Origin: Purshia tridentata
Taxonomy: Eukaryota > Streptophyta > Magnoliopsida > Rosales > Rosaceae
Length of the DNA: 64,000 bases
Assembly: GCA_003254885.1 (NCBI GenBank)
Contig: QANT01008106.1
Span: 1-64,000 of the forward strand
Direction: 5' to 3'
Shown one piece after another: positions 48,710 through 61,320 of the stretch (the stretch's first letter is position 1; every line of letters begins with the position of its first letter). The notes under the pieces were generated by a model. That model did not search any database. It saw only the letters and a program-made list of their open reading frames with translations, and was not told the DNA's origin. Both the position numbers and the translations under genes were made by a program.

Positions 48710-51212
48710 ATGGCCAGTAATGGAGATCTAGAACGAGGAGCAGGGACAGCGAAATCCAGAGCCAGCAATTACAACCCCAACAACAGCCAATACTACGTGG
48801 GAACTTCCGACCACCAATGGACATCGTGGTTGATTCCTATGTTTGTGGTGGCCAATGTTGCCATGTTCATCGTGGTCATGTTTGTTAACAACTGCCCAAA
48901 GAACAATCTTGGTTTCGATGGCAAGTGCGTGGCCAAGTTTCTTGGTCGGCTCTCGTTTCAGCCTCTCAAGGAGAACCCGCTCTTTGGCCCCTCGTCTTCT
49001 ACGTGAGTACTCTGACTGATACCATCTCTCAATTTGTGATTTTTATTGGTTTTCTGATGTGGGTTTGTGTTGGTTTTCTACTTTGGGTGCTTTGATCAGT
49101 TTGGGATTGTGAAATTTGGTTGCTTAGTAAATCTAGGATTTTTAGCTAATTTTACTGTTTTCAATGTTACTGAACAGTTGTTTGGAATTTTTGTTCTGAA
49201 TGCTTTCTTTTCTGTTCTAGACTTCTAGTTTCTTTTTTTCTGATGGTTTATATTCTATTGAGTTTAGGCGGGTGAAATTGTTTGATTTGTGGGATTTTCT
49301 TTTGCTCTGAAATCAAAGGATTTCATGTAGACTGTTGCCTTTGTTAATTTATCTTATGTTATTTCAATGATTTCCTAATTTCCGATGCCTAAATGGCTAA
49401 ATCAATGATCTCCTAATTGGAACCTTTTGTTTTCTTTCTTTATCTTTTCCATATATTAGTGGGGACTAATTCTTTGTTGTTCTGCTTCTACTCCGTTTTC
49501 TTTGGCAGTGAAATCTGTTGAATAATCCACTAGTTAGGACAATTTTTCCTTCGCAACTCAGCAGAAGAGATGACCTCTTTTCTGTGATTTGAATAAAGAA
49601 TGTTGTTTGCACGTGCCTTTTCTTTTCTTTTACCTTTTGGTTACAATATCTGACTTGTATCCTACTTTTGCAGATTGGAAAAATTGGGAGCTCTGGAGTG
49701 GTACAAGGTTGTGCATGGGCATCAGGGATGGAGACTCGTCACTTGTATGTGGTTGCATGCCGGTGTCATACATTTGCTTGCAAACATGCTGAGCTTGATC
49801 TTTATTGGCATCCGTCTTGAACAGCAATTTGGATTTGGTATACCATTTTTCTTCCCATGCCTATAATTTAAGGTTTTATGTTTATCAAATAAATATGAGA
49901 AGAGATCAATTTTAGAGTTCATGATTATGCATATTACAATGGACCTGTATTCTTAATATGTATTCAAACTTGAAAACATTCTTTTTTGGTTGTATTTAGC
50001 TCTTAGATGTTGCCATTTTGCTCTCATTTGAAATGATTCCCAATTATATATCAGGTTGTTTTTGTCCATAATTTCTAGAATCACTTTACTCTACTGGACG
50101 CATTTGTGCTTTTAAATGGAATTAAAGACAAACCAAATATTTGTCACATTCCATGATGATAATTGTCTGCATATTCTATGGACTTATTTGGTCCATTATT
50201 GATTTGTTCTCTTTTGGCATATATTTTTGACGGTTTTATTGCATTCTGACATCAATTCTGGGTTGAATTATCTGGCAGTGCGCGTGGGGGCAATCTACTT
50301 GTTGTCAGGATTAGGTGGGAGCATATTATCTTCCCTTTTCATTCAGAGCAATATTTCTGTTGGTGCTTCTGGCGCTCTGTTTGGACTTCTTGGAGCTATG
50401 TTATCGGAGCTTATCACTAACTGGAGTATATATACCAACAAGGTTTGCTACTGACTTTTCATTCCCATCAAGTGAATGCCATACACTTTAAGTGGATTTG
50501 TTGTTTGTTGCATCATGGCTTTTTGTTAAAATTGGAATGTTTTATAGTCATTAACTCTTCCTCTTCTCTTGCTCTTCCAGGCTGCAGCTCTATTGACGCT
50601 TATAGTCATTATCGCCATCAACTTAGCAGTTGGAATTCTCCCTCATGTTGACAACTTTGCCCACATTGGAGGATTCTTGACTGGGTTTCTGCTCGGCTTT
50701 GTTTTGTTACTTCGTCCCCAGTTTGGATGGGCGGAGAGTCGAAATCTTCCAGCTGAAGCTCGTGTCAAATCTAAGTACAAGGCTTACCAATATGTTCTTT
50801 TGTTGATTGCGCTTGTGTTAGTGATTGTTGGGTAAGCTTGATTCTAGAATTCTACTTTGATATTTGAATTTTGCATCATGGACTTGGGTTAGGCTCTGTT
50901 GCATTTGAATCTTGTTCGTGGCATTAGATGGCACGATATCGACACATAAGATGATCTTGGGCTTTGAAGCCAGTACAGACTCGTGGAGTCAGGTCCCTAG
51001 AGGAGCTTACACACATTTTCTGTGCCATTGTATTGGATGAGTTTTAAGATATATGAAATACATTTCGAGAGAATTAACTTTATTTTTCTTGTTAATGCAG
51101 ATTCATTTTGGGATTGGTGATGCTGTTCAAAGGAGAGAATGGGAACAAGCACTGCAGCTGGTGTCATTACTTGAGCTGTGTGCCAACCTCAAGATGGAGG
51201 TGTGGGAACTGA
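48710..51212 (+). CDS. RBL: Rhomboid-like intramembrane serine protease (plant RBL family), 5 exons, 327 aa
   Basis: Exons: 48710-49002, 49674-49837, 50279-50442, 50581-50831, 51101-51212 (984 nt, phase kept). A polar cytosolic N-terminus is followed by a first membrane segment ([20 protein letters not shown]), a loop with paired Cys, [20 protein letters not shown], and GIRLEQQFG. The catalytic Ser is in GASGALFG (S183) and the catalytic His in HIGGF (H235). The last exon gives the plant-specific tail [11 protein letters not shown]...C. Both catalytic residues are present, so it should be active, cutting transmembrane substrates in the Golgi or nearby membranes as Arabidopsis RBL1/RBL2 do; the substrate is unknown. 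Whether it is the RBL2, RBL6 or RBL7 orthologue cannot be settled by eye. Confidence 0.94.
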
Positions 51213-51610
51213 TGAGGCTCTTCACCGTCTTTTGGAACCTCCATTCCTTTGACTTCTTCATACTTCTCTCTATTCTTTTTCTTGAATTTTTTTTATATGT
51301 TAATTTGTTTGGGAACTTTTACTGATGTACATGCATAGTTTTACATTTGGACATATGAGACTTTCTACTTTGCTTGGAACCTGGGGATAGTAATGTAAAT
51401 TTAATACAGGAAGTCTTTCCTTTACATGAATGTGATTCGTTCTTTTGCAAGATGGATTTCTCCTTGTTCTTAGCATTTTTAGGCTAATTATTATCATCAC
51501 GGCTACTCTGCATTTGGTATTGAAGGACTTTTTCATGTACAAAAAGGATTGCCGAATACAAGGGACCTGACAAAAAAGGGTGATTTCATACTGGCCTTCT
51601 CTGTGGGGGT
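51213..51610. other. Rhomboid gene 3' flank
   Basis: T-rich sequence, probably mostly 3' UTR. No further coding exon follows the stop codon. Confidence 0.45.
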
Positions 51611-51945
51611 GTCATCGGAAATTTCTTTCTTAAATATTGGTTCGATATATCCATCGATATATTTAGATTTTGGTATTTCGGTAGATATCGGGGTAAAAAA
51701 GGTTTGAGTTAAATTTTGTTTTTCGTTGGTTTATTGTTGATTTATTAGGGTTGGTGAATGAGTTTTGATCTAATTGAGGCCGAATTTGGTTTGATTGATT
51801 TTATCTTATTCCTTTTCTTCTTTTCTAATTTTGATTACTTTTATATAATTCTACCAGCATAAACATATACCGATATTTTGTCGACATTATGGATATCTCG
51901 GCGGATAATGACGATATCGTGGATATTTTTATTCATGGCTGTCAT
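51611..51945. mobile_element. Possible small non-autonomous DNA element with GATATCG-rich ends
   Basis: The left 90 bp and right 90 bp are both rich in cgatat/gatatcg variants, and the outermost parts resemble each other in inverted orientation ('aaatattggttcgatat' against 'aaatatccacgatatcg'). The style is like the 36366-37483 element but with a different motif. Boundaries are unclear. Confidence 0.35.
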
Positions 51946-51978
51946 GTCAAGTTCCATTTGTAATTATGGCTCAAAAAG

Positions 51979-52256
51979 AAACAAATGCCATTTAAAGTAC
52001 TCAGCCTCTTGATCCTTGGCGATTAAGGTCATCCATTTCATTTATCAGTTTTTCATTAACTTATACGTTTATTAATTTTCATGAAAGTAAAGCATACCCT
52101 ATTTTCCTTTCCTTTNAAACAAATGCCATTTAAAGAAGTACTCAGCCTCTTGATCCTTGGCGATTAAGGTCATCCATTTCATTTATCAGTTTTTCATTAA
52201 CTTACACGTATATTAATTTTCATGAAAGGAACGCATAACCTATTTTCCTTTCCTTT
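51979..52256. repeat. Duplicated 137-bp segment around a single N
   Basis: 51979-52115 and 52117-52256 are near-identical, both running 'aaacaaatgccatttaaag' to 'ttttcctttccttt' with one 3-base indel and a few substitutions. They are separated only by the N at 52116. An uncollapsed overlap of two haplotype contigs is more likely than a real tandem duplication. Confidence 0.85.
52116..52116. other. Single ambiguous base (N), probable assembly joint
   Basis: Lies exactly between two near-identical 137-139-bp copies, as expected when two contig ends overlap but were joined end to end. Confidence 0.7.
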
Positions 52257-52530
52257 CTCAATTTATATCTTTTGTCAACAGCAATTTTGAGACTTAACGT
52301 TAATAATTTTGAGATAAGTGGAAATTTGTAGAATAAGTTCCTTTCCAATTCACCCTCCTGCCCAAAAATTATAAAGAAAAAGGACTTCTATTTCTAGTTA
52401 ATAATTGCACTAATATATGCTCTACGCTACACAGAATTCTAAACCTTTGGACCATAGAGTACTTAAGTTACATCAGTTAGCTAGATTAGATTGAAACTAA
52501 AGTCATAAACCTAAGAGCACCATACACTAA

Positions 52531-55500
52531 TTAGTATCTGTAACCTACAGGCATCCCAAGCTTGTCCAAACGACCAGATCCTGGGTAGGCTTTACTTGCA
52601 AAGTTTGCATGCAATGCAGATGCCCTTTGAGCACTAGATCTCAATTCACCAGATCCGTGAACAGAGTACCTCTTTGCTGAAACAGATCTCTCATACTGAG
52701 GCCTCTGCTTTGGAGCACTAAGAGACCTCAACTTAGCTTTTGAAGATTCAGTGCATGTCATGTAGTTTGGATAATCTGAGTACCCACTTAGGTGACTTCT
52801 CGAGCCATCGCTCTTTGTGGGAGTGAAGGGACTTCTCTTTGAAGTAGCACCTCTTGATGAAACAGAATAAAACTGTGGACTACTGTTAGCAGTGCAGTAA
52901 GAGTCTTCCTCAACCTCTCGAGAGAACTCCAATGGGGTTAAAGATTGGACTTCACAAGAAGACGGACTTGGAAGCGTTTGATGGGTTGTTGAGTCTTTAG
53001 AAGTAGTAAAGCTGTGGCTATTTTGGTCTGAAGGCAGAGAAAGATGAGAAGAGTGGAAGAGGTTTCTTCGTTTAGGTGGAATGTGGGGTTTTCCGGTATC
53101 AATTTCGAGGACCCTGTCATTCTTTTCATCATCTGTAGTTCCATTCTTCAATGAAGACCCTGGATAGTCCCATGATCGTTCATCCCATTGTGACTTGTCA
53201 CGATCAATGATAACCCTACCATTTGCTTTTGAGCTATTTCTCTGCATATGTTGGATTAGGATGTAATAGGCATCAGAATTGCATATAAGTAGAGCCAAAA
53301 AAGTGAATGTGGAGAAAAGACAGGATTTGAGCATATACCCGGAGCATCAATGATTGTTCATGCTTTATCTTAGATCGGACGGCATGTTCAAATTTTTCAG
53401 GGGTTGCTGGACCCTGCATACAGACGAGACTTCTCTTAGTTGATTAAAAAACAAAAACTTGGTGAATGCATTTTTGTTATGAATGATTCATAAAAAACGC
53501 AAATCCAGGGCAAATACCTTGTCATCAATCAACAATGAGAGAGAAAATGCGACAATAATCAATTAATCATACTGTAGTTAACATAATAGAGTAGTTTTCA
53601 CATTAAAAGCTTTTTAACGGCAACTTTAGCAGATAGTTGATTACAACAAATACTTCATTTCATGCTGAGGCACAAGTATAGATGGTAAATAATGGTTAAA
53701 GTAAGGTGAATAAAGAATACGACAAGGTTCAACATCTGTGTAGTTGTAGCTTTTTAATCATTAATGTGCCTCTTAACATGTTACCTGTCTAAAAGTCTGA
53801 TAAATGTACATTAACTGTCACATGTATTATGCTAGTTGTAACTAGCTACCCTCATTAATTCGACTGCAAAGGTTCTGTCAATACAAACCATGAAAAGGGT
53901 GGAGTTCCTTGTAGCATAGCAATACACACATCTTTGCATTATAAAGCTTCTTTTTTCTTTTCTTTTTTCTGACCAAGTTGCATTATAAGGCTTTTATAAT
54001 GTCTACCAAACAGCACTCATCCAAAACGTCATACATGTCTTTACTGAATAGAGCCTTCCAGAGTTGAAAATAAATGGTCCCCACACTAAAAAGTTCACAA
54101 GGATAGAACTAAAATACTTCAAGATATCTTTCAAATCTATTTGAAAAAATCATATTGGAGGGAAAAGTAAATTTTCCTTACAGGTTGGTGAAAGTAAGAA
54201 GATTTGGAACTTGATTGTGAGAGCTCTGAAAGGGTCCGCCCTGCCCGAGCTCTTGCCTGCACTCGCAATACTGCATGCAACTGCTGCCACCGCTCAGCCG
54301 TCTTCTTCCTCTCAATATGACCTCTTACCAGTGCCTGAAGCCTCACCAATCCTTTTAATGCTCGCAAAGCTCTCCGTGCCTTCAAAATATACATGCAATA
54401 AAGTGACTCACTGAACTTACGCTAAATCAACTAAAACACATGATATCAGTAACCAACACAAAATGTCTCACTGCATCATATTAAACAATGTAAAAAAGAG
54501 TCTTACCAATCAACATTGCAACTATTCTATTACGGTCAGATTGTAATATATAAACAACAAAACCAAGGTACATGATATCAGTATTCAGTACCACATGGTT
54601 TCTTTCAGTTTAATCAACACCATATAGTATTCATTGAATGCATAGGCTAGAAGTCAATGACATTTCAAAACAAGGCGCCAAGGAGCAGGTTCATAGACCC
54701 ACAAAGAAATTTGAATGGAACAAGGTCCAAAATGAAGTCATTTTCAGGCCTGTACCAAATAAATGCAACTGAAAAGGCATTACGAAAACAAGGACATTTC
54801 ACTACCAGCCCCAACAAAAAGGTAAAATGTAGTATCCACTGTTTTGACTGTGCTGTCTAAATTTTAATACAACAGTAAAGCACCCAACCAACACCACCAC
54901 CCTCTTCCCTAAAAGTCAATTACAAAATTCTGTTTAAGAAACACCAAACTTTAAGTGGGTGTCCTTCAGGCAAAAACGTCAACAAGCATGGTGTTGAACT
55001 TTGGACATCCACTTCTCCAAAGTGCATAACTACAAAGCAACTTCATTTCATTTAGCAAGTCTCATCCTACTCAAGAGTCAAGTCCCACATGACTCAAAGT
55101 GGGTATTAACTATGAACTATTGAAAGCTAGAGTTAAATCAATTGCATAATTTCTGACAGTTTCAACAGCCAAGAAAAATCTTAAAAACGCCTTTTGGTTT
55201 CTAAAGGAACCAAACACTGTTGGATTTAAAGAACACAAATTTTCAGCTCAAAACATAAAGGCCATGCTTTAAAACTTTACTAAGAATACTAATAGAAATG
55301 ATGTCCATTCAATTGAAGTAACTGGTAGGTAAGGTAATAAATAGAGGGAATAAAAGAATGCCAAAACCACAATAAACCATAACATTTATGCCATGAACAA
55401 AAGCAACCGATCCACATTTACTAATTGGCAAAAGTGGCTAGGATGCAGCAAACGAAATTATACAATAAACCCACAAGTAGAAGCAAACAAGAAAATGACG

Positions 55501-56516
55501 CATTCCCCAACAACCAATTTACCTCTAAAAAACAGAGGAAAAGATTATGACAATGAAAAATAATGGGCCGCAAATCAAAAGGGTCATCACTACATCAGCC
55601 ATGTTTGGAAATTTCTTGAGGTCCACAAGGTTTCCTTGGAGGGTAGTATAGAGGCTTACACATTTGAGAAATGGTAAAAGGGTCGCATCCATTCCACTGT
55701 TTTGGCAGAGTACAGCTCAAACAAGTGCAAGTGGATGAGAATAATGCGTATGCAGAGTTAAACGATGCCGTTTACCCCTGGCTTTTGGACCTTCGGTTAT
55801 AAAGGAGAGGAGAAAAATACTTTTCCCATAAACCAGAACGTGTCGAGTAGTGGGGTACTATTTCCACGAAGCCATATGTGGAAGGAGGGACACGTGAGAG
55901 CTCCTCAGCCTAACGCTAAATTGCTAATCCCGTAACTTAATCAAAAATTAACGGTAAATTAAATTAAGAAGCAGCAGAAAAAAAACCAATTAAAAATGAA
56001 TAATTTAAAATAATAATAATAATAACGGAAAATATTTAATTCCGGGAATAGAATACGAACCAAACAACCGCGGAAAGCTGCTTGTATCTTAACAGCTGCC
56101 CACTCTTGTTCACGAATCCCAACGGTGGTTGACCCCCCGCTGACGTACGCCGCGGGGTTGTTGGCGCACCGTCCGCTACTCGTGAGCCGGACCACGGCGG
56201 CGGCTGCTTGAGCCGCGGCCACTGCGGCTTCGGCAACCGCGGCGGTCGCGGCAGCCACTGCGATGGCGTGCTTGTTTGGGTCGGCGACGGCGTCATTTGA
56301 CGAGATTGCGGTGGGGTCGTTTTGGGAAGGTGCGGGGTCGTTTTTGTTGTTGTTGTGGTGGTGGTGGTCCTTTTCGCGGTAGGACTTGACGAAGCTCCAG
56401 CGGCGCTTCTCTTTGGTGGTGGCGGGTGGTGTGGAGGAGGTCGGAGGAGGCTTCTCGGACGAGGAGGACTTTTTCAGGCCGAGGAGGCCGCGAAACCATT
56501 TCGAGGCTTTGCCCAT
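52531..56516 (-). CDS. IQ67-domain (IQD) calmodulin-binding protein, IQD22-like, 4 exons, 479 aa
   Basis: Exons: 56516-56061, 54379-54182, 53413-53339, 53241-52531 (1440 nt, phase kept). The start MGKASKWFRGLLGLKK is the IQD signature. An Ala-rich helix (AVAAATAAVAEAAVAAAQAA) precedes the IQ67 domain (about residues 138-200): WAAVKIQAAFRG, ARRALRALKGLVRLQALVRG and LHAVLRVQARAR, with the conserved intron between the first IQ half and ARRAL. The C-terminus has the DUF4005-like block ESSKAKLRSLSAPKQRPQ. IQD proteins bind calmodulin and act as scaffolds on microtubules, plasma membrane or in the nucleus, shaping cells and walls. Neighbours (rhomboid on one side, PAS kinase on the other) match At4g23070/At4g23060/At4g23050. 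The 1.7-kb intron 1 shows no recognised element. Confidence 0.94.
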
Positions 56517-56836
56517 TTTGGGAGAGATGATGAAATGCGAGTGGTGAAGTGGATTCGGACCGTTTGGTTATGGTGTTTTACGGGGATCACATTTGCAGAG
56601 AAAGAGATAGAGAGAGAAGAAGAAGAGGAAATGAGAGAGTGACATATAAAAGGTGGGGACTTAGGGAGTGAAAAAACGAGGGAATTTATAATTTTATAGG
56701 GTGGAAATTTGTGGAAAGAGACGAGCATTAAATATAACGTTGATGGATTAACACATGTTTGTCTAGGAAGTAGGAACTACAAACTCCATACTCTCTACGT
56801 CGCGTGTGCTTCACACTATATGCCTTTTCTTCTCCT

Positions 56837-57030
56837 TTTCTATTTTTTTATTAAAATAGTAACATATTACTTAATTTATTGTAACGATCATATTTTAATA
56901 GGTTAATTGACTTTAAATATCAAATTTTAATAATTTTTTAGTTTAAGTACCAAAAACTTTTCTATTTTTTTATTAAAATAGTAACATATTAGTATTACTT
57001 AATTTATTGTAACGATGATATTTTAATAGG
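56837..57030. repeat. Duplicated segment of about 65 bp upstream of the IQD gene
   Basis: 'ctatttttttattaaaatag' followed by 'taacatatta', 'cttaatttattgtaacgat' and 'atattttaatagg' occurs at about 56838-56902 and again at 56962-57030 with one small insertion. Confidence 0.8.
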
Positions 57031-58525
57031 CACTTGAAAATAAACCATTCGAATTGTCAGTATTCACATTAAAAATTTATGTCAAAAAAAAGTAAAGAGA
57101 AATTGTTTTATATAATTAATAAATTGTTACGGTGTTACCTAGTACTACATAGTATAATTATCGTATATATTATAATATAAATAGATATTATTCATATTAT
57201 ATTTTATAAATATAAAACTATTTGGTATGGTACTGTGAAAAACTATTTGATATTATTCCACCGTTCCCATATCAAACTGTGAAAAATTTATGTTAACTCG
57301 TTTAGTTCATATCTAAAAATCGTATTTGTAAAAATATATTTTTTAAAATATTTGTTATATATATATATCTTTATTGACATGTCAAAGGTTTGCCATCAAC
57401 CCATTTATATTACACATCTCAACCTAGATGGCTACATCAGACTCCATTACCATAAACAAAATGGAAGGTGTTAAGATGCCAACACCAGAGACCATGCACA
57501 ATTGATCTTTCTAAATATTTAGTTAAAATTTTTAATAATTTATTTGTTTTAAAATAATTGTAATGAAAAAGTGAGTTGTTAAAAATAATGGTGTAATTTC
57601 TTATTTTTTAATTCTAATTATTTTATTTTACCTTTTTATTTTTATTAATAAATAATATTATCAATATTTATTTTTGTAAATAAAAATATTTTTAAAAATC
57701 ACAAATTTAACTATTCTACTTCTCTTGTGACTTTATATATATAGATAATGCGAATATGTTTTCCATTTTTGTGTTTAATTATAAATTTTGAGCCACTAGA
57801 GCTGCATGCATACAACATATCTTCATTAATGTAATATATAGTAGATCTCTACAAAGTTACATTAACTTACGTATTACCTATCATAATCATATCATATCAT
57901 TCAATCCACGTACATCATTAAGCACACTACATTCATTTGTATATATTAAACATCAAACACATTAGGCATCACCATGAAGAATCTCTATCATCGATCATCG
58001 ATCTCCTGTCATATAGGTTGAGGTAAGTACATCTCATGGCCCTCATGGGTGGATTTAGTAAATTTACTACCATCACCGACAAACACCAAACTTCACGTAA
58101 ACAAACACACAACTTATCATTATCTTATGTCATGTAGCTTGGTTAAAGCTCTCTATCACCGTTAAAGATACAGAAAAAATTCCAAAGAAGATCAATTTGT
58201 AACAGTTGTATGCATGTAGAAATCTATAAATATTAGACAAAAGCATAAAACTATAAAGTTGGACCAGTAGGCAGTATCTAAGTTAAGTAAATAAGTGGAT
58301 TGATTCTTGGCCAAAAAAAATAAAATAAGTGGATTGATTAGACACCACTATCGAGTCTGATGTGGTGGTAAGTGGTCTCATAACAGTATGGTGCATAGTA
58401 TCTAAGTTAATAGATTGAATTGACACACAGACCAAACCAAACCAGTATCTAAGTTGTGGCTTATTGGGTTTACTTTTGGCTCCAACTTATCCCTAAAATG
58501 CCCAAAAAGAAAAAAGAGTCCGTCT
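57031..58525. other. Intergenic, very AT-rich
   Basis: No gene recognised. It includes a (TA)n run near 57356-57370 and long A/T-only stretches around 57500-57760. Confidence 0.5.
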
Positions 58526-58526
58526 C

Positions 58527-58840
58527 TTAGTCTCTATACGTGTCTGCAAGAAGAGCAATTATAAAGAGGTACAGTGTAGGCTGCTCTAGAAGACACTGCT
58601 GCATTGCCCTATTGGGTCTTGGCCTTGCCTTCAAATTTACCTTTACAGGCTTTACTTATTACTCTGATAGGGCTGATTGAATCTTAGTCTCTATACGTGT
58701 CTGCAAGAAGAGCAATGGTAAAGAGGTACAGTGTAGGCTGCTCTAGAAGACACTGCTGCATTGCCCTATTGGGTCTTGGCCTTGCCTCCAAATTTACCTT
58801 TCCAGGCTTTACTTATTACTCTGATAGGGCTGATTGAAAA
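58527..58840. repeat. Tandem duplication, two copies of about 157 bp
   Basis: Copies 58527-58683 and 58685-58840 run from 'cttagtctctatacgtgtct' through 'ctgctctagaagacactg' to 'gatagggctgattga' and differ at only a few bases, so the duplication is recent. No coding function is apparent. Confidence 0.92.
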
Positions 58841-58849
58841 ATGTGAAAG

Positions 58850-61320
58850 TAATCTTTCATTTTTGTATCAATACAACTATACTGTATAACATACTTAGAT
58901 GCCATTGGACCCACCACCACTCCTATTATCTTTCGCCATTTCCCAACCTATCATAAGATAATAACAGGTAGTGGGCCACCACGTTGATTGATCAGATCAC
59001 AACGTGTAAATCTTGGTGATAATGATGGCTTGGCTTGGCTACCCCCATATTGAAGTAACCAAGGTCTGTGACTCTGTGAGCCTGTGACTGGGGGTGTAGC
59101 TAGCTAGAGCCTAGGGCTATATACGGACGTATACAGTAAATTCATGGAACTGGAAAACTGGAAAAGCCTTTGGAAGTGACCCTCTGAGATCATATCTATG
59201 ACCTCTGAGAGGTAAGAAATCTTATGGTATACTGATGGACAGAAAGCGGACAGATAGAATCAAATTGAGAAAGAAAATTGATAAAAAGAGAGGGTCACAT
59301 GCTGCTGCAGGGCATCATCATCAGCCTATGAACCATACCATAGTCCAATCAGTCAATTCACAATTCACACGTTTAGGACTAGGCCTTAGTGCCCTAGAGA
59401 AAAATCATAACAGCAGGTGCCTCTCTTGTTCATTCAATGGTGCTTGGGGAATACTTATGAACAATTTTGAGCTAAATACCTACACTAGATAATATCGGTC
59501 CTATTGAAAAACCATAGAGGAATGAATCACATTCACATGTCGAAACTTGACAAAATAATAGGGTGGTGAGTTTTGTTGGTTTTGTTTTGGTCTAAAAAAA
59601 ACAATAAAACTCTCACATCAGTACATATCAGTAGTATATCACACACTTTATCCACATGGGAAAAATCTATAAGAAAAATTGAAAAAATGTGATAAGCACC
59701 CAGCTGCCGACATCAACGTGCATCACGGTCAAAGTCCAAACTGGTAAGTGGGGCGGGTCAAGAAAACCGTGGGTCGGCGGCAAATCAATGTGAATTTGGT
59801 TTCAGTGTTGAACTGACTTGGGTGTGGAAGTTGGCGGTAGGGAGTCAAATTCAATCTCGTTGCCCGGTCAATGTTTCATATCTAATGGAGCAGTTGGTAC
59901 AGCAAAATTCCACTTTCTGCTTACACCAAACAGTGGTCCAAAAGTTGGCATGTATTATTGTTAATGTGAAAACTTTCTTTTGGATTAAGTTTGTATTATC
60001 AAATATTAAAAGAGATATAATTATCTAAAATAAGTGTAATAAATACTTTCTTAAAACAGGGTAAACAAAACCTAAGTGAAGGGATTCATTTTCTTCTTTT
60101 TAAGTGCATCAGATTCTCATGGTTAGCAAATCATTTTCATGCGTGCACTCATGTATTTATCAAATAAGGAAATAAAATTATTTTCCCATTCTCACTCTTT
60201 TAAAAATTTGAACTAAATGAACCATAAGTGTAAACGAACACCGAACGCTCGGAAAATATGTTTTAGTTTTTAACAAACTCAATTATGATTTTCCAGCAGC
60301 CGGTTATAATTGTTTTACTAATTTATTTGTAAAACTTAAACATTAAACATTAATGTTTAATCAGATAATGGGACAGCTGCAGATATTAAAGCAGTGACAA
60401 ATGGAATGGAGATGGTCAACATGAACCATTATGTCTCTGATGTAAGTTATGGCCTTATGGGTGGGTGGTGGTCACATCCCCTTGTTTTGGACGCAAACTA
60501 CTATCTTTTGTATTTGTTTTGGACAATGATTTTTTTATTATTATTGGAATGGGGAGAATTCAAAGGAAGAAGCTTTTGTTCTTAACTATTTTATTTCGAC
60601 TCTTAATCGAAATAATGGTTTTGTTCCAATGACTGCATTACCCCTGGCCCATTGGAGCCTAAGGTCCTAGTCATTTTGGGCCTCTCGGCCCGTAAGGCCA
60701 CCACATGGGCATTATGCTAGGGATTCCAAGAGGTACAGAAAATGTATTATGTTAGGAATCTCAAATTTGTCTACCAAAATCCACCCCACTAAATAAGTTG
60801 TGCAGGCTGCAATTAGTACAACAACTGCAATAGACCACAAAACTCAAAACCCCTCTTCAGTAATCCCTCCCGACCCTCAGGATTTACAACTTTATGTTAC
60901 TAATATAGCATCTATTATTAGTAGAAGGCTGAAGTTACATAAAAAAATATATGAGACAGAAAGAATATTCAACTTAACAACAAATATGATGAATTTACTC
61001 AGTTCTCAAGAAACATTATAATTGAATTTTGACCAATTGGCATGTTTGCCAATGGAATACAACGGTGGGATAATCAACAGCAAGCAGTTACACTTGTATC
61101 TTCCTCTAGATTAGGATTACAGGTCAACACAGTTGTTCTTTTTCTATTAGAATGAATGTAAAAATATGGGCGTTTGACCCCATTTTCTTTCCCTCATGTT
61201 CCACTTCAAAAACAAAATGAATACAATTGTATAGAAAAAAAATCATTATATTTTTCACACATTTAATCTGATTAGCTATTTCAAAACTGCTGTTAATGAT
61301 TGGCAGAAAGATATATGTGT
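58850..61320. other. Intergenic
   Basis: No supported gene. Frames at 59235-59492, 59822-60028 and 60394-60585 lack recognisable domains. A short cluster of GGCCCA/GGGCC boxes lies at about 60647-60720 without an evident gene next to it. The segment next to 61321 is probably 3' UTR of the kinase gene. Confidence 0.45.

Noticed and set aside
56322-56642. 106-codon plus-strand frame with poly-Val and Gly runs
   Set aside because: Antisense shadow of the His/Asn/Pro-rich first exon of the IQD gene.
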